64,000 nt of DNA, from positions 124,001-188,000 of the forward strand of contig JAQGLY010000014.1 in assembly GCA_028292625.1 (NCBI GenBank), in the 5' to 3' direction. This document shows positions 44,084 to 53,912 of the stretch, one piece after another. Source of the DNA: Herbaspirillum sp. (GTDB taxonomy: Bacteria > Pseudomonadota > Gammaproteobacteria > Burkholderiales > Burkholderiaceae_D). The notes under the pieces are model-generated. The model was not told where the DNA came from, made no database searches, and saw only the letters and a list, made by a program, of their open reading frames with translations. The translations under genes and the position numbers were made by a program. The stretch's first letter is position 1; each line of letters opens with the position of its first letter.

Positions 44084-45157
44084 TCATCCCCTGTTTTTGC
44101 GTGAGTTCTCCGCGCCCACCCCGACCCCAAGCCTCTTTGCCGGCGCCGCCAGCCTCTCCCAAGAGCCACGCCCCAGCTCGATATGGTCGCGATGACGCAG
44201 GAGATTGTCCGCCTCGTATTGCCCGGGATACTGCACACCGCTGCTGCCCAGGGCGGGTGGGCAAGCCAGCAGATAATCGATGAACGCGCTCGCCTCGCTG
44301 GTCTGCCAGCCCATGTCCCCGGCCATGGCCGGATTGAACAGCACGGCGAACACGTTGTTGGTGGCCAATCCGCCACGCGGATGCGCCGGCTGGATTGTTC
44401 CGCCGCCCGACAGTACGCCGGCCAGCAGCTCGGCCACCAGACCCAGCGCATAGCCCTTGTGACCGCCGAAAGGCAGCAGGGCGCCGGGCGGATCTGCGAA
44501 CAGGACGGACGGCTCGGTGGTCGGCCGGCCTTGTGCATCGATGAGGGCGCCCTGCGGCGCCGGCTGGCCGTCGGCGGCCAGGACGCGCGCTCTGTTGAGC
44601 GCAATGGTGCTGGTCGCCATGTCCAGCACCAGCGGGGGTCTGCCAGGCAAGGGGCTGGCGAAGCACAGCGGGCTGGTTGTCAGACGCGCCTGCGCGCCGC
44701 CGAAAGCCGCCACCGTCGGATCGCGATGCGTGACGTTGGTGAACGCCAGCAGGACGAAGCCCTGTGCGGCGACCTGTTCCCCGTAGTGACCCATGCGGCC
44801 CAGGTGGTGGCTGTCGCGCAGAGTGAGAATGCAGTGCCCGTCGCCGCGCGTGGCCTCGATCGCGGCGGCCATCACGCGCTTGCCAATGTGCTGGCCGAAA
44901 CCACGCCGTCCATCCCAGACCTGCACCCCGGCGCGTTTGCGCAGAAGCGCCGGATGCGTGTCGGCCGCGATTTGCTTGGCGGCGAGCGCCTGCGCATAGC
45001 CCGGCAGAATGGAGATGCCGTGGCTGGCGTAGCCCATGCGATCGGATTCGACCAGATGCTCGGCGACATCGAAGGCGATGTCGGAGGGGACCTGCTGCGC
45101 CTCCAGTATTCGGGTGGCGAGGCGCATGGCGCGCGGAATGGAAAGTCGCATGATCAT
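44084..45157 (-). CDS. Ldh-family (malate/L-lactate/ureidoglycolate type) NAD(P) dehydrogenase
   Basis: 357 aa, LDH2 fold. Blocks: SDRMGYASHGISILPGYAQAL, VWDGRRGFGQHIGKRVMAAAIE, LRDSHHLGRMGHYGEQVAAQGFVLLAFTNV (catalytic His), LDMATSTIALNRARVLAADGQPAPQGALIDAQG and GHKGYALGLVAELLAGVLSGGG. Oxidises a 2-hydroxy acid; substrate not deducible. ATG at 45157 or 45151. It lies 35 bases after the SLC13 transporter on the same strand, suggesting import and oxidation of a dicarboxylate such as malate. Confidence 0.85.
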   Translation of the reverse strand: MIMRLSIPRAMRLATRILEAQQVPSDIAFDVAEHLVESDRMGYASHGISILPGYAQALAAKQIAADTHPALLRKRAGVQVWDGRRGFGQHIGKRVMAAAIEATRGDGHCILTLRDSHHLGRMGHYGEQVAAQGFVLLAFTNVTHRDPTVAAFGGAQARLTTSPLCFASPLPGRPPLVLDMATSTIALNRARVLAADGQPAPQGALIDAQGRPTTEPSVLFADPPGALLPFGGHKGYALGLVAELLAGVLSGGGTIQPAHPRGGLATNNVFAVLFNPAMAGDMGWQTSEASAFIDYLLACPPALGSSGVQYPGQYEADNLLRHRDHIELGRGSWERLAAPAKRLGVGVGAENSRKNRG

Positions 45158-45192
45158 GAACGATAGTGATTTTTTCGAAGGGGCGACTGCAT

Positions 45193-46683
45193 CTACATCC
45201 AGCCCAGCCAGCGCCAGTAGGTCGCGCTGAAGACCAGCATCAGTCCGTAGCCGACCAGCGTCAGCACGATGCCGACCTTGGCGAACTGTCGGGCGTTGAA
45301 AGTGCCGGTGCCCAGGCACACCATATTCTGCGGCGCATTGATCGGCAACATAAAGCCGAAGCTCACCGAAAATCCCAGCATCATGGTCAGGCCCAGGCGG
45401 TTGAAGTCGCCCGGCAGGATGGTCAACACCGAGATCAGGATGGGCAGCAACGCCGAGGTCAGCGCGGTGGCGCTCGCGAAGCCCAGATGGATCACAATCA
45501 GGAAGGCCGTCAGTACCGCCAAAATACCCAGCGGGCCGAGCGCCGCCAGCCCCGTGCGCGCGATGACTTCGTTGGCCGGCCACTGACCCGCATGCGTAGT
45601 CACCAGCGCGGTGCCCAGGCTGATGCCGACACCGAATACGATCACCGTGCCCCAGGGAATGCGCGACTGCACGTCTTTCCAGTCCATGACGCCCCAGCGC
45701 GGCAGCAGCAGCACGACCAGCCCGGCGTAGGTGATCGAGGTGGTGTCGAAGCTGTGCAGCTTGCCCTCGGTCGACCAGGCCAGCAGCAGCGCCACCGTCA
45801 CGCCCATCAGGCGCTTTTGCGCGCCCGGCATGGGGCCGAGCGCGGCCAGCTCGCGCTTGATCACTTCGCGATCGGCCGGCGCGCTGCCGGGCTCGGGCGG
45901 CAGCAGCCACAGCACGGTGCAGAAGAGCACTGCCGACATCAGCAGCGCCCAGGGTGCGCCGGCGATCAGCCAGTCGATCCAGCTGATGCGCGCGCCGAGC
46001 ATTTTTTCCATGAAGCCGACTGTCAGCAGGTTTTGGGCGGCGGAAGTCTGGATGCCCACGTTCCAGATACTGGTGGCCTGGGCCACGACGATCATGAGAC
46101 CGGCCGCGACATTGGAGCGCCGGTCCACTCCGAAAGCGGAGATCACGCCCATCATGATCGGCACCATGCAAGCGCTGCGCGCGGTGGCGCTGGGCACCAC
46201 CAGGCTCAGCAGCACCGTGACCGCGATCGCGCCGAGCAGGATGCGCCACGTGCCGGCGCCGATGCGCGACAGCGTATAGAGCGCGATGCGCCGATCCAGC
46301 CCGGTGTGCGTCATGGCGGCCGCCAGGAACAAGGCGCCGGCCACCAAGGCCAGCGCGGCGTTGGAAAAGCCCGCGAGCGCCATCGAGATGGCGGCCGAGG
46401 TGCCGTAGAGCTGCGACGGATCGGCTACCGTCGGCGCTGTCCCCAGCAGGAAGGCCATCAGCGAAGTGATGATGACGGCGCTGGCCTCGTAAGATACGGC
46501 TTCGGAAATCCAGACCACCACGGCGAAGGCGAGAATGGCGAGCACGCGGTGCCCGGCCGGCGGCAGGGCGTCCCTCATTGGGAGCGCCAGAACGACCAGC
46601 AGCGCGGCAATGCCCAGCAGCAGCCCCGGGGGCAAACGGCGGGACGGCGCGGGCAGTGCGGACGACTTCGGGGAGAGGGACAT
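45193..46683 (-). CDS. SLC13/DASS-type anion symporter
   Basis: About 496 aa, 11-12 membrane helices. DASS signatures: VLAILAFAVVVWISEAVSYEASAVIITSLMAFLLG, VVPSATARSACMVPIMMGV (SNT-like motif region) and MLPINAPQNMVCLGTGTF. Imports di- or tricarboxylates or other anions. Start at 46683 (MSLSPKSSALP) preferred over ATGs up to 46752. Divergent from cydD. Confidence 0.85.
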   Translation of the reverse strand: MSLSPKSSALPAPSRRLPPGLLLGIAALLVVLALPMRDALPPAGHRVLAILAFAVVVWISEAVSYEASAVIITSLMAFLLGTAPTVADPSQLYGTSAAISMALAGFSNAALALVAGALFLAAAMTHTGLDRRIALYTLSRIGAGTWRILLGAIAVTVLLSLVVPSATARSACMVPIMMGVISAFGVDRRSNVAAGLMIVVAQATSIWNVGIQTSAAQNLLTVGFMEKMLGARISWIDWLIAGAPWALLMSAVLFCTVLWLLPPEPGSAPADREVIKRELAALGPMPGAQKRLMGVTVALLLAWSTEGKLHSFDTTSITYAGLVVLLLPRWGVMDWKDVQSRIPWGTVIVFGVGISLGTALVTTHAGQWPANEVIARTGLAALGPLGILAVLTAFLIVIHLGFASATALTSALLPILISVLTILPGDFNRLGLTMMLGFSVSFGFMLPINAPQNMVCLGTGTFNARQFAKVGIVLTLVGYGLMLVFSATYWRWLGWM

Positions 46684-46784
46684 GATCGCGTTCCGGGGAC
46701 TTTGAAGGATGGATGGCGGCATGCTGGTGAGCGGCAGCGGAGCAGGCGACATCGCAAAGTCTAAAGAAGCGCGGGATCCCCGGT

Positions 46785-46798
46785 TTGATGTACATCAA
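46785..46798. promoter_or_regulatory. FNR/ANR box upstream of cydDC
   Basis: TTGATGTACATCAA, a perfect match to TTGAT-N4-ATCAA, 83 bases before the chosen cydD start. Lies between divergent transcription units, so may also act on the SLC13 gene. Confidence 0.85.
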
Positions 46799-46880
46799 TT
46801 ACATGGGATCGAATGTCGACAGCGACCCTGTGATCCTGGAATATCTCGTACAGAAAAACGTCAACGCGAGAATACGCTCT

Positions 46881-48596
46881 ATGCGAACAACATCGGCGGC
46901 TGATCAGCGCTTGCGGCGCCATGCCGGGAACCATGTCGGGAACCATGTCGGCATGCTGCTGCAAACAGCGGCTTCCCTGCTATGGCTGCCGCAAGCCGGT
47001 TTGCTGGCGCATGCAATACAGGAGATGACCGACGGTGCGGGCGGCGCGGCGATACCACTTTCGGCGGCGTCGATTCTGGCGCTGGGCTTGGTCCGGACCT
47101 GGTGCGACGTTTGGGGAGGGCGGCTGGTGTTCAAAGCGGCGCGGGCGGGTTTGTCCCGGCTGCGGGAGCAGGCGGTACGGTCGTTGGCGGGGCGCTCGCC
47201 GATGGATGCGGAGCGCCCCGCATCGGGGCTGGCGGCGAGCGTGATCGCGGAGCAGGCCGAAGCGGTGCTGCCGTATCTGACGCGTTATCGATCCGCGCGG
47301 CTGCGCGCCACGATAGTGCCTTTGGCGATTGTTGTCGCCGTCCTTCCTTTTTCCTGGATCGCCGCGCTGATATTGCTGGTGGCGGCGCCTGTGATTCCGC
47401 TGTTCATGGCGCTGGTCGGCTGGCGCGCCCAGGAGGCCAGCGAAGCGCAGATGCTTGAAATAGGCGGCATGAACGCGTTTCTGCTGGATCGATTGCGCGG
47501 ACTGGCCGCGCTGCGCACGCTGGGCGCCGTGGATATCACGGCCCTGCGCTTGCGCGACGCCGCGCAGTCGCTGCGACGGCGCACCATGGCGGTCTTGCGG
47601 ATCGCCTTTTTGTCTTCGGCCATTCTCGAACTGTTTTCCGCGCTGGGCGTGGCGATGGCGGCGGTTTATATCGGTTTTCATTTGCTGGGGGAACTCCATT
47701 TCGGCGCCTGGGGGAAGCATCTGAGCCTGGGGCAGGGTTTATTCATCCTGCTGCTGGCGCCGGCCTTTTTCGAACCTTTGCGGGAAGTGGCTGGCGTCTG
47801 GCACGATCGCGCGGCGGGCGAAGCGGCGCTCAATGCGCTCGATCGCTTAATGGTCAAAGGATGGTCGTTGCCGGAGCGGGAGGGCGCACGGGAATGTTCA
47901 GATGCGGTCGCCCCCGGCGTGGCAGAGTGCGCGGCGCCGGCGGTGCTGATCCGGGATTTGCAATTTTCCTATCCGGGCGCGGGCGCGCCGGTGTTTGACG
48001 GCTATGGCCTGCATGTCGCGGCAGGGGAGAAGGTCGCCGTGATGGCGGTGAGCGGAGCGGGAAAATCGACGCTATTGTCCTTGATCGCCGGCATGGCCCC
48101 GGCGCAGGGCGGCGTCATCGCGATCGGCGGCGTGCCGCTGTCGGCGGCCACTGCCGCCGGGCTGCGCGCACGCATGGCCTGGATCGGCCAGAAGCCGCAT
48201 ATTTTCGCCGGTTCGGTACGGGCCAATGTGGCGCTGGGCCGTCCGGATGTGGGCCCTGCGCAGATCGCGTCGACGTTGCGCTTTGCGTCATTGGACCGTG
48301 TGCCGCAGGCGCATCCCGGCATCGGCTTGAGCGAGGGCGGCGGCGGCTTGTCCGGCGGCGAAGCGGTACGCCTGGCGCTCGCGCGCGCCGCGGCGCATCC
48401 CGGGGCGAAGCTGTTGCTGGTCGATGAGCCCACCGCCCATCTCGACCGCGCCACGGCCAGGCAGGTGACGGATGCTTTGCTGCAACTGGCGCAGGGAAAG
48501 ACGATGATTGTCGCCACCCATGATCCGGTGCTGGCGGCGCGCATGGATCGCGTGATCGCACTGGATACGGTGACCGATGCGAAGGAACGCGCATGA
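46881..48596 (+). CDS. cydD: CydD, cysteine/glutathione ABC exporter subunit
   Basis: 571 aa from the ATG at 46881 (MRTTSAADQRLRRHAG); earlier in-frame starts would overlap the FNR box. Six-helix exporter domain (LARTW-like VRTWCDVWGGRLVFKAARAGLSRLREQ segment, IAALILLVAAPVIPLFMALVGWRAQEAS) then ATPase with Walker A AVSGAGKSTLL, signature LSGGEAVRLALARA and Walker B LLLVDEPTAHLD. CydDC exports thiols to the periplasm and is needed for cytochrome bd assembly. Overlaps cydC by 4 bases. Confidence 0.88.
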   Translation: MRTTSAADQRLRRHAGNHVGNHVGMLLQTAASLLWLPQAGLLAHAIQEMTDGAGGAAIPLSAASILALGLVRTWCDVWGGRLVFKAARAGLSRLREQAVRSLAGRSPMDAERPASGLAASVIAEQAEAVLPYLTRYRSARLRATIVPLAIVVAVLPFSWIAALILLVAAPVIPLFMALVGWRAQEASEAQMLEIGGMNAFLLDRLRGLAALRTLGAVDITALRLRDAAQSLRRRTMAVLRIAFLSSAILELFSALGVAMAAVYIGFHLLGELHFGAWGKHLSLGQGLFILLLAPAFFEPLREVAGVWHDRAAGEAALNALDRLMVKGWSLPEREGARECSDAVAPGVAECAAPAVLIRDLQFSYPGAGAPVFDGYGLHVAAGEKVAVMAVSGAGKSTLLSLIAGMAPAQGGVIAIGGVPLSAATAAGLRARMAWIGQKPHIFAGSVRANVALGRPDVGPAQIASTLRFASLDRVPQAHPGIGLSEGGGGLSGGEAVRLALARAAAHPGAKLLLVDEPTAHLDRATARQVTDALLQLAQGKTMIVATHDPVLAARMDRVIALDTVTDAKERA

Positions 48597-50293
48597 AGCT
48601 CTGGCGCGATCTTTATCCCGTGCTGGCGTTGTTTGCCGCCGAGCATGGCGGCACGATGCTGATCGGCGCCGTGCTGGCGGCGGCGACGGTGTTGTCGGGC
48701 ATGGCGCTATTGGGTTTGTCCGGCTGGTTCATTACGGCGGCGGCGCTGGCCGGGTTGAATACGTCGCTGGCATCGGTCTTCGACGTGTTCTCGCCGTCGG
48801 CGGGCATCCGTCTGCTGGCGCTGGGCCGCACCTTGTCGCGCTACGGCGAAAGACTGGTGACGCACGACGCCGTATTGGCGATGCTGGCGGTCTTGCGTGA
48901 GCGCCTGTTTCGCGGCTGGGCACAACCGGAGGCCGCGCGACGCTTGCTGGCCCGGCCCGCGCAACTGCTTTTTCGCCTCACGGCTGACATCGATGCGCTG
49001 GACTCGCTGTATTTGCGCGTCCTGGTTCCAGGCGTTTCGGCGCTGGCGGCGGCGCTGGCGACGGGTGTGGCGCTGGGGGCGATCGACGTTTGGCTGGGCA
49101 TGGCGATCGCGATCTGGCTGATCGCGGCCGGATTGGGTATTGCGCTCATGACGGCGCAGCGCGCGCGTCCCGACGCGCGCCGCCGGACCTACGCGATCGA
49201 AGCGTTGCGGGCGCGCAGCGTCGATCTTGTCGCCGGACAGGCGGAGTTGATCATGACCGGACGCCTCGATGCGCAGCAAGCGGGCTTAGCCGCCGCCGAC
49301 CGCTATCTTGCCCGCGCCGACGATGCGTTGAACCGGCTGGAAGCCCGGGCCGGCATGGCCTATGGCGCGGTCGGCGCGTTGGCCTTGGCGGGGACGCTGC
49401 TTGCCGTGGGTGCGCTGGTCGGAGCGGGAGCCATCGGCGCGCCGGTCGCCGCGCTGGCCTTGCTGCTGGTCTTGACGGGCATGGAACCTTTTGCCGCGCT
49501 ACGACGCGGCGCTCTTGAATTGGGACGCACCGTCCTGGCGGCGCGGCGACTTGCGCCACGCCTGCGCACGCCGGCGACGAAAACCGCGCACGCGGCGCTT
49601 CCGCCGCGCGGTCTCGCCGTCAAGCTGCTCGGTGTCGCCGCGCACCCCGCGGGGCCGGACGCGCCGGGCCGGCCGGTATTCGGCAATCTGTCGTTTTCCA
49701 TGGGCGCGACCGACCGCGTTGCGCTGGTCGGGCCGAGCGGTGCGGGAAAATCCACATTGATGGCGATCGTGGCGGGCGAGTTGGCGGCGCAATCGGGAAC
49801 GGTCCAGGCAGCCGCGCATTGCCTGCTGACACAACGCACGGAGCTGTTTCAGGACAGTGTGCGCGACAACCTGCGTCTGGCCGATGCCGCCGCCGATGAC
49901 GCACGTCTGTGGGCCGCATTGCAAGCGGCGGGTCTGGCCGATGATGTATCGCGTCTGCCGAATTGTCTGGACACGCGCCTGGGAGAAGGCGGCGCAGGCT
50001 TATCGGGCGGACAGTTGCGCCGCCTGGCGTTGGCGCGCCTGCTGTTGCGGCATGTGCCGCTGTGGCTGCTCGACGAACCGACTGAAGGACTCGATCCGAT
50101 CACGGCGCGCGATGTGCTGCAACGGCTGGATACGCACGCCGCCGGGCGCGCCGTGCTGCTTGCCACGCATATACGGCGTGAAGCGGCGCTGGCGGATCGT
50201 CTGATTTGCCTGCGACAGGGGCGTATCGTTGCCGACGTAAGGCGCGGGGAGGCGGATTTCGAGTTTGTGCTGGACACGCTACGGCCCGATTGA
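48593..50293 (+). CDS. cydC: CydC, cysteine/glutathione ABC exporter subunit
   Basis: 566 aa. Membrane part ALLGLSGWFITAAALAGL and FDVFSPSAGIRLLALGRTLSRYGERLVTHDAVLA is the CydC signature; ATPase part has VGPSGAGKSTLM, LSGGQLRRLALARLLL and LWLLDEPTEGLD. Forms the heterodimer with CydD. Stops 106 bases before cydA, with an FNR box in the gap. Confidence 0.92.
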   Translation: MKLWRDLYPVLALFAAEHGGTMLIGAVLAAATVLSGMALLGLSGWFITAAALAGLNTSLASVFDVFSPSAGIRLLALGRTLSRYGERLVTHDAVLAMLAVLRERLFRGWAQPEAARRLLARPAQLLFRLTADIDALDSLYLRVLVPGVSALAAALATGVALGAIDVWLGMAIAIWLIAAGLGIALMTAQRARPDARRRTYAIEALRARSVDLVAGQAELIMTGRLDAQQAGLAAADRYLARADDALNRLEARAGMAYGAVGALALAGTLLAVGALVGAGAIGAPVAALALLLVLTGMEPFAALRRGALELGRTVLAARRLAPRLRTPATKTAHAALPPRGLAVKLLGVAAHPAGPDAPGRPVFGNLSFSMGATDRVALVGPSGAGKSTLMAIVAGELAAQSGTVQAAAHCLLTQRTELFQDSVRDNLRLADAAADDARLWAALQAAGLADDVSRLPNCLDTRLGEGGAGLSGGQLRRLALARLLLRHVPLWLLDEPTEGLDPITARDVLQRLDTHAAGRAVLLATHIRREAALADRLICLRQGRIVADVRRGEADFEFVLDTLRPD

Positions 50294-50323
50294 CCGCCGG
50301 CAGCGGGAAGGTATTGGGTATTT

Positions 50324-50337
50324 TTGATGTAAATCAA
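50324..50337. promoter_or_regulatory. FNR/ANR box upstream of cydABX
   Basis: TTGATGTAAATCAA, perfect TTGAT-N4-ATCAA, 63 bases before the cydA start, a usual activator position. Confidence 0.87.
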
Positions 50338-50399
50338 AGTGGTGGCACGGCGGCATTCATACACTTCGTTGTGCGGGGACGCTAAAAAGGAAAAGCCAC

Positions 50400-51728
50400 A
50401 TGGAACTCGATATTGTTTCGTTATCGCGATTGCAGTTTGCGGCTACGGCGCTGTACCACTTTCTATTTGTCCCTTTGACCCTCGGCTTGTCGGTACTCCT
50501 CGCGATCATGGAGACGGTCTATGTGATGACGGGGCGCGTCATCTGGCGCGACATGACGAAATTCTGGGGCATCCTGTTCGGCATTAACTTTGCGATGGGG
50601 GTGGCCACCGGCATCGTGATGGAATTCCAGTTCGGCATGAACTGGAGCTACTACAGTCATTATGTCGGCGACGTTTTCGGCGCGCCGCTGGCCATCGAAG
50701 GCTTGACGGCCTTTTTTCTGGAGGCAATATCGGCCTGGTATTTGCTCCAGGGGCGCCATCGCGAACTGGCCAAGCGCTCGATGACGGTGGCGGCTTCCTT
50801 CGGCCTCGCGGCGGCCCTGTCGGTGGTGGTGCTGGGCGATGAAAGCGGTTATTTGTCGGGCGAGCACCAGAAGATGAAATTGGCCGCGATCGAAGGCATG
50901 TGGGAGACCCAATCCGCGCCGGCCGACTTTACCTTGATCGGGTTCCCCAATCAGGAGGCGCGGGAAACGCACTACGCCTTGCGGATACCGTGGCTGATGG
51001 GTTTGATCGGGACGCGTTCCCTGGACACCGAGATTCCGGGCATTAATGCATTGGTGGAACGCGCCAAGGTGCGCATCGCCAATGGCGTCAAGGCCTATGA
51101 CGCGCTGGAGAATATTCGCGCCGCCGACGCCAAGGCGCAGATCTTGCCGGCGTTGCGCGCGGCGTTTGAAGACAATGGCAACGATCTGGGTTATGCGCTA
51201 TTGCTCAAGCGTTATGTCGACGATCCGCGCCAGGCGACGCCGGAACAGATATCCCGCGCGGCATGGGACACAGTGCCGGATGTTCCGCCCTTGTTCTTTC
51301 TGTTCCGCATCATGGTCGGCATCAGCGTACTCCTGATCCTGTTGACCGCCGCCTTCTTCGTTTTGTCCGCGCGCCATGCGCTGGATCGCTATCGCTGGCT
51401 GCTGAAAGTGGCCGTGTTCGCCATTCCGTTGCCGTGGATTGCGATCGAGGCGGGTTGGCTGGTTGCCGAATTCGGCCGGCAACCGTGGGTGATTGAAGGC
51501 ATGTTGCCGACCGCGGTCGCGGTATCGGATCTGGGCATCAAGACCTTGCTGATCTCGCTGGCCGGTTTCGTCCTGATTTACACGGTGTTGTTCGTCATCG
51601 AGATGAAGCTGCTGTTCAAATATATCCGCAAAGGTCCGACCGAAGAGCATTTCCCCGGGCCGGGCGTGCATATCGTCCCCATCGCCGCCGGCGGTTCATC
51701 CCCCCTTGTTTCCGGGAGTACGCCATGA
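50400..51728 (+). CDS. cydA: cytochrome bd ubiquinol oxidase subunit I
   Basis: 442 aa. Haem b595/d ligand region [69 protein letters not shown], and [26 protein letters not shown]. Shorter than E. coli CydA (522 aa), the length expected for the short-Q-loop class. High-affinity quinol oxidase of the inner membrane. Overlaps cydB by 4 bases. Confidence 0.94.
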   Translation: MELDIVSLSRLQFAATALYHFLFVPLTLGLSVLLAIMETVYVMTGRVIWRDMTKFWGILFGINFAMGVATGIVMEFQFGMNWSYYSHYVGDVFGAPLAIEGLTAFFLEAISAWYLLQGRHRELAKRSMTVAASFGLAAALSVVVLGDESGYLSGEHQKMKLAAIEGMWETQSAPADFTLIGFPNQEARETHYALRIPWLMGLIGTRSLDTEIPGINALVERAKVRIANGVKAYDALENIRAADAKAQILPALRAAFEDNGNDLGYALLLKRYVDDPRQATPEQISRAAWDTVPDVPPLFFLFRIMVGISVLLILLTAAFFVLSARHALDRYRWLLKVAVFAIPLPWIAIEAGWLVAEFGRQPWVIEGMLPTAVAVSDLGIKTLLISLAGFVLIYTVLFVIEMKLLFKYIRKGPTEEHFPGPGVHIVPIAAGGSSPLVSGSTP

Positions 51729-52879
51729 TCCTGCATACCCTGATCAATTACGACACGCTGCGCCTGATCTGGTGGGCGCTGCTGGGCGTGTTGCTGGCAG
51801 GCTTCGCCTTGACGGACGGTTTCGACCTGGGAATGGGCATATTGCTGCCCTTCGTCGGGCGCACCGACGTCGAGCGGCGCGTCGCCATCAACAGCGTCGG
51901 CCCGGTCTGGGAAGGGAATCAGGTGTGGCTGATTCTGGGGGGCGGCGCGATCTTTGCCGCCTGGCCGCAGCTGTATGCGGTGTCGTTCTCCGGTTTTTAT
52001 CTGGCCATGTTCGTCATTCTTGTGGCCTTGATTCTGCGCCCGGTGGCATTCAAGTTCCGCAGCAAGCGTGACGATCCCGGCTGGCGTTCGGCGTGGGATG
52101 GCGTACTGTTCTTCTGCGGTCTGGTGCCGGCGCTGATTTGCGGGGTAGCGCTGGGCAATGTATTGCAGGGCGTGCCATTCCGGGTCGATGCCGGCATGCA
52201 TATTTTTTACGATGGCAGCTTCTTTGGCTTGCTCAATCCCTTCGCGTTGTTATGCGGTTTGGTGTCGGCGGCCATGCTGGTCATGCACGGCAGCGCGTGG
52301 CTGCAGTTGAAGACGCAAGGCCCTGTCGCGGATCGGGCGCGCGCCTACGGCAGTCTGGCGGCGATCGTCACGGTGGTGCTGTATGCGTTGGCGGGCGTGC
52401 TGCTCTGGACGCACATTGCCGGCTACCGCATCACCAGCGCGATCGACCACATCGGCCCCTCGAATCCGCTGCTTAAAACGGTGGAAGGCCAAGCCGGCGC
52501 GTGGTTTGCCAATTATCTGTCGCACCCATGGACGTGGGCTGCTCCGCTTGCCGGTTTTGCCGGGGCGCTGGGAGCATTGCTGGGGCTGCGTTCGGGCCGC
52601 GAGATCTTTACATTGCTGTGCAGCGCGCTTAGCGTGAGCGGGATCGTCTTGAGCGTTGGCGCATCGATGTTTCCGTTCATCCTGCCGTCTTCCATCGATC
52701 CGCGCGCCAGCCTGACGGTGTGGGACTCCTCATCGAGCCAGCTCACATTGTTCATCATGTTGGCGGTCACTGTGATTTTCATGCCCATCGTCTTGACGTA
52801 TACCGCGTGGGTTTATCGCGTGTTGTGGGGCAAGGTGGATGAAAAAGCCATTCGCGAGGACCGCGGGCACGCGTATTGA
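51725..52879 (+). CDS. cydB: cytochrome bd ubiquinol oxidase subunit II
   Basis: 384 aa, eight-nine helices. [79 protein letters not shown] is the conserved CydB opening; [36 protein letters not shown] closes it. Pairs with CydA. Confidence 0.95.
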   Translation: MILHTLINYDTLRLIWWALLGVLLAGFALTDGFDLGMGILLPFVGRTDVERRVAINSVGPVWEGNQVWLILGGGAIFAAWPQLYAVSFSGFYLAMFVILVALILRPVAFKFRSKRDDPGWRSAWDGVLFFCGLVPALICGVALGNVLQGVPFRVDAGMHIFYDGSFFGLLNPFALLCGLVSAAMLVMHGSAWLQLKTQGPVADRARAYGSLAAIVTVVLYALAGVLLWTHIAGYRITSAIDHIGPSNPLLKTVEGQAGAWFANYLSHPWTWAAPLAGFAGALGALLGLRSGREIFTLLCSALSVSGIVLSVGASMFPFILPSSIDPRASLTVWDSSSSQLTLFIMLAVTVIFMPIVLTYTAWVYRVLWGKVDEKAIREDRGHAY

Positions 52880-52934
52880 TGCGCCGAAATTTGAACCCTG
52901 CGCGTCCATGGGCGCCTAAAGGAAAGGAAAAATC

Positions 52935-53036
52935 ATGTGGTACTTTTCATGGATATTGGGGCTCCCGCTCGCCGCGGCTTTTGCGGTGCTCAATGCGATG
53001 TGGTACGAGCTGACGGATGATGCGTCCGATGCGTAA
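52935..53036 (+). CDS. cydX: CydX small subunit of cytochrome bd
   Basis: 33 aa: MWYFSWILGLPLAAAFAVLN then AMWYELTDDASDA. The MWYFxWxLG start and NAMWxE end of a single membrane helix are the CydX pattern. Strong GGAAAGGAAA ribosome site. It follows cydB by 55 bases, the usual place. It stabilises the haem centres of CydAB. Confidence 0.9.
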   Translation: MWYFSWILGLPLAAAFAVLNAMWYELTDDASDA

Positions 53037-53121
53037 AGACAGTCTGGAAAAGCCGTGACCGCGCCTGCACAGGCGATTTCGATGCTCGTCGATTCGATCC
53101 ACATTTTCAATAGAGGTCATC

Positions 53122-53817
53122 ATGGCAAATGTGCTGCGGAAAGCTGATGTGTGCGGGTCGTTGGGAACCGATGCCGAGCCCCATGGATCCGGAAGCGATA
53201 AGGACCAATCGCCATTAGGTGAGCGTGACTCCGGGTTGGACGAAGCGATGGATGGAATGAAAAAACACCTGAAGCTTCGGAGTCTGCGCCAGATTCTACT
53301 GGGATTGGACGGCGACGGTAGGTGTCCGGATGAAGCCGACGCTTCAAGCAACGCGACGGACAAAGCGCTGCTCTCATTGAATGGATGGGCGGAAGAATTC
53401 GCGCTCGCTTTGGATTCCTCCCGCGGCGCATCATGGGATGAGCCGGCTTGCGCCTCGTTAAGCACATTGATTTCAAATATCGGGCAGCTCCCGGAAGGCC
53501 AACAGTCGGCTGCATGCGCTTTCGCTCTGAAAGCCATCAAATCGCTGGACGGTCTCAGCCCTGCCGCTATGGCAATGCTGGCGGAAACAAGCATGGAGTT
53601 GTTCCTGGCAAAAGGCCGTCAGGAGGCATATGGCCTCGTGATAGACATCATCCATGCGCTATCGGGCGAACAATTCGCCATCGTGGCGCCAAAGCTGCTC
53701 GACCGGATGGAGAAGCTGAAGTTATCGGATTTGCTGCATTTGACCAATTCCGTCCTGGAGCGCGCTGCGGCGCGAATGTATGACCGGAAGAAGGTAAGCG
53801 GTCAATTATGGACCTGA
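53122..53817 (+). CDS. orphan helical protein, possible effector
   Basis: 231 aa, no signal peptide or membrane helix, no recognised family. N-terminal 45 residues are polar and disordered-looking; the rest is helical, with IGQLPEGQQSAACAFALKAIKSLDGLSPAAMAMLAETSMELFLAKGRQEAYGLVIDIIHALSGEQFAIVAPKLLDRME reading like degenerate 35-42-residue helical repeats with LP/GL-x-R caps, similar in style to the repeats of the F-box protein at 62.1 kb. Possible type III substrate by analogy only. Confidence 0.5.
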   Translation: MANVLRKADVCGSLGTDAEPHGSGSDKDQSPLGERDSGLDEAMDGMKKHLKLRSLRQILLGLDGDGRCPDEADASSNATDKALLSLNGWAEEFALALDSSRGASWDEPACASLSTLISNIGQLPEGQQSAACAFALKAIKSLDGLSPAAMAMLAETSMELFLAKGRQEAYGLVIDIIHALSGEQFAIVAPKLLDRMEKLKLSDLLHLTNSVLERAAARMYDRKKVSGQLWT

Positions 53818-53882
53818 CTTGCGCCGGCCGTCGCGTTGAAATCGTCATGCCACTGTAATAAACCGATGCTATGTTAGAAGAT

Positions 53883-53904
53883 CGATAAGACCGATAAGAT
53901 CGAT
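53883..53904 (+). repeat. 9-bp tandem repeat before the OmpR-type regulator
   Basis: CGATAAGAC-CGATAAGAT-CGAT directly upstream of the ATG at 53913, overlapping the expected ribosome-binding region. Could be an operator or a slippage-prone tract affecting translation. Confidence 0.6.
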
Positions 53905-53912
53905 CACATTTC

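Noticed and set aside
45166..46764. 532-codon plus-strand open frame opposite the SLC13 transporter
   Set aside because: His/Arg/Gln-rich antisense shadow; the minus strand encodes a normal membrane transporter.
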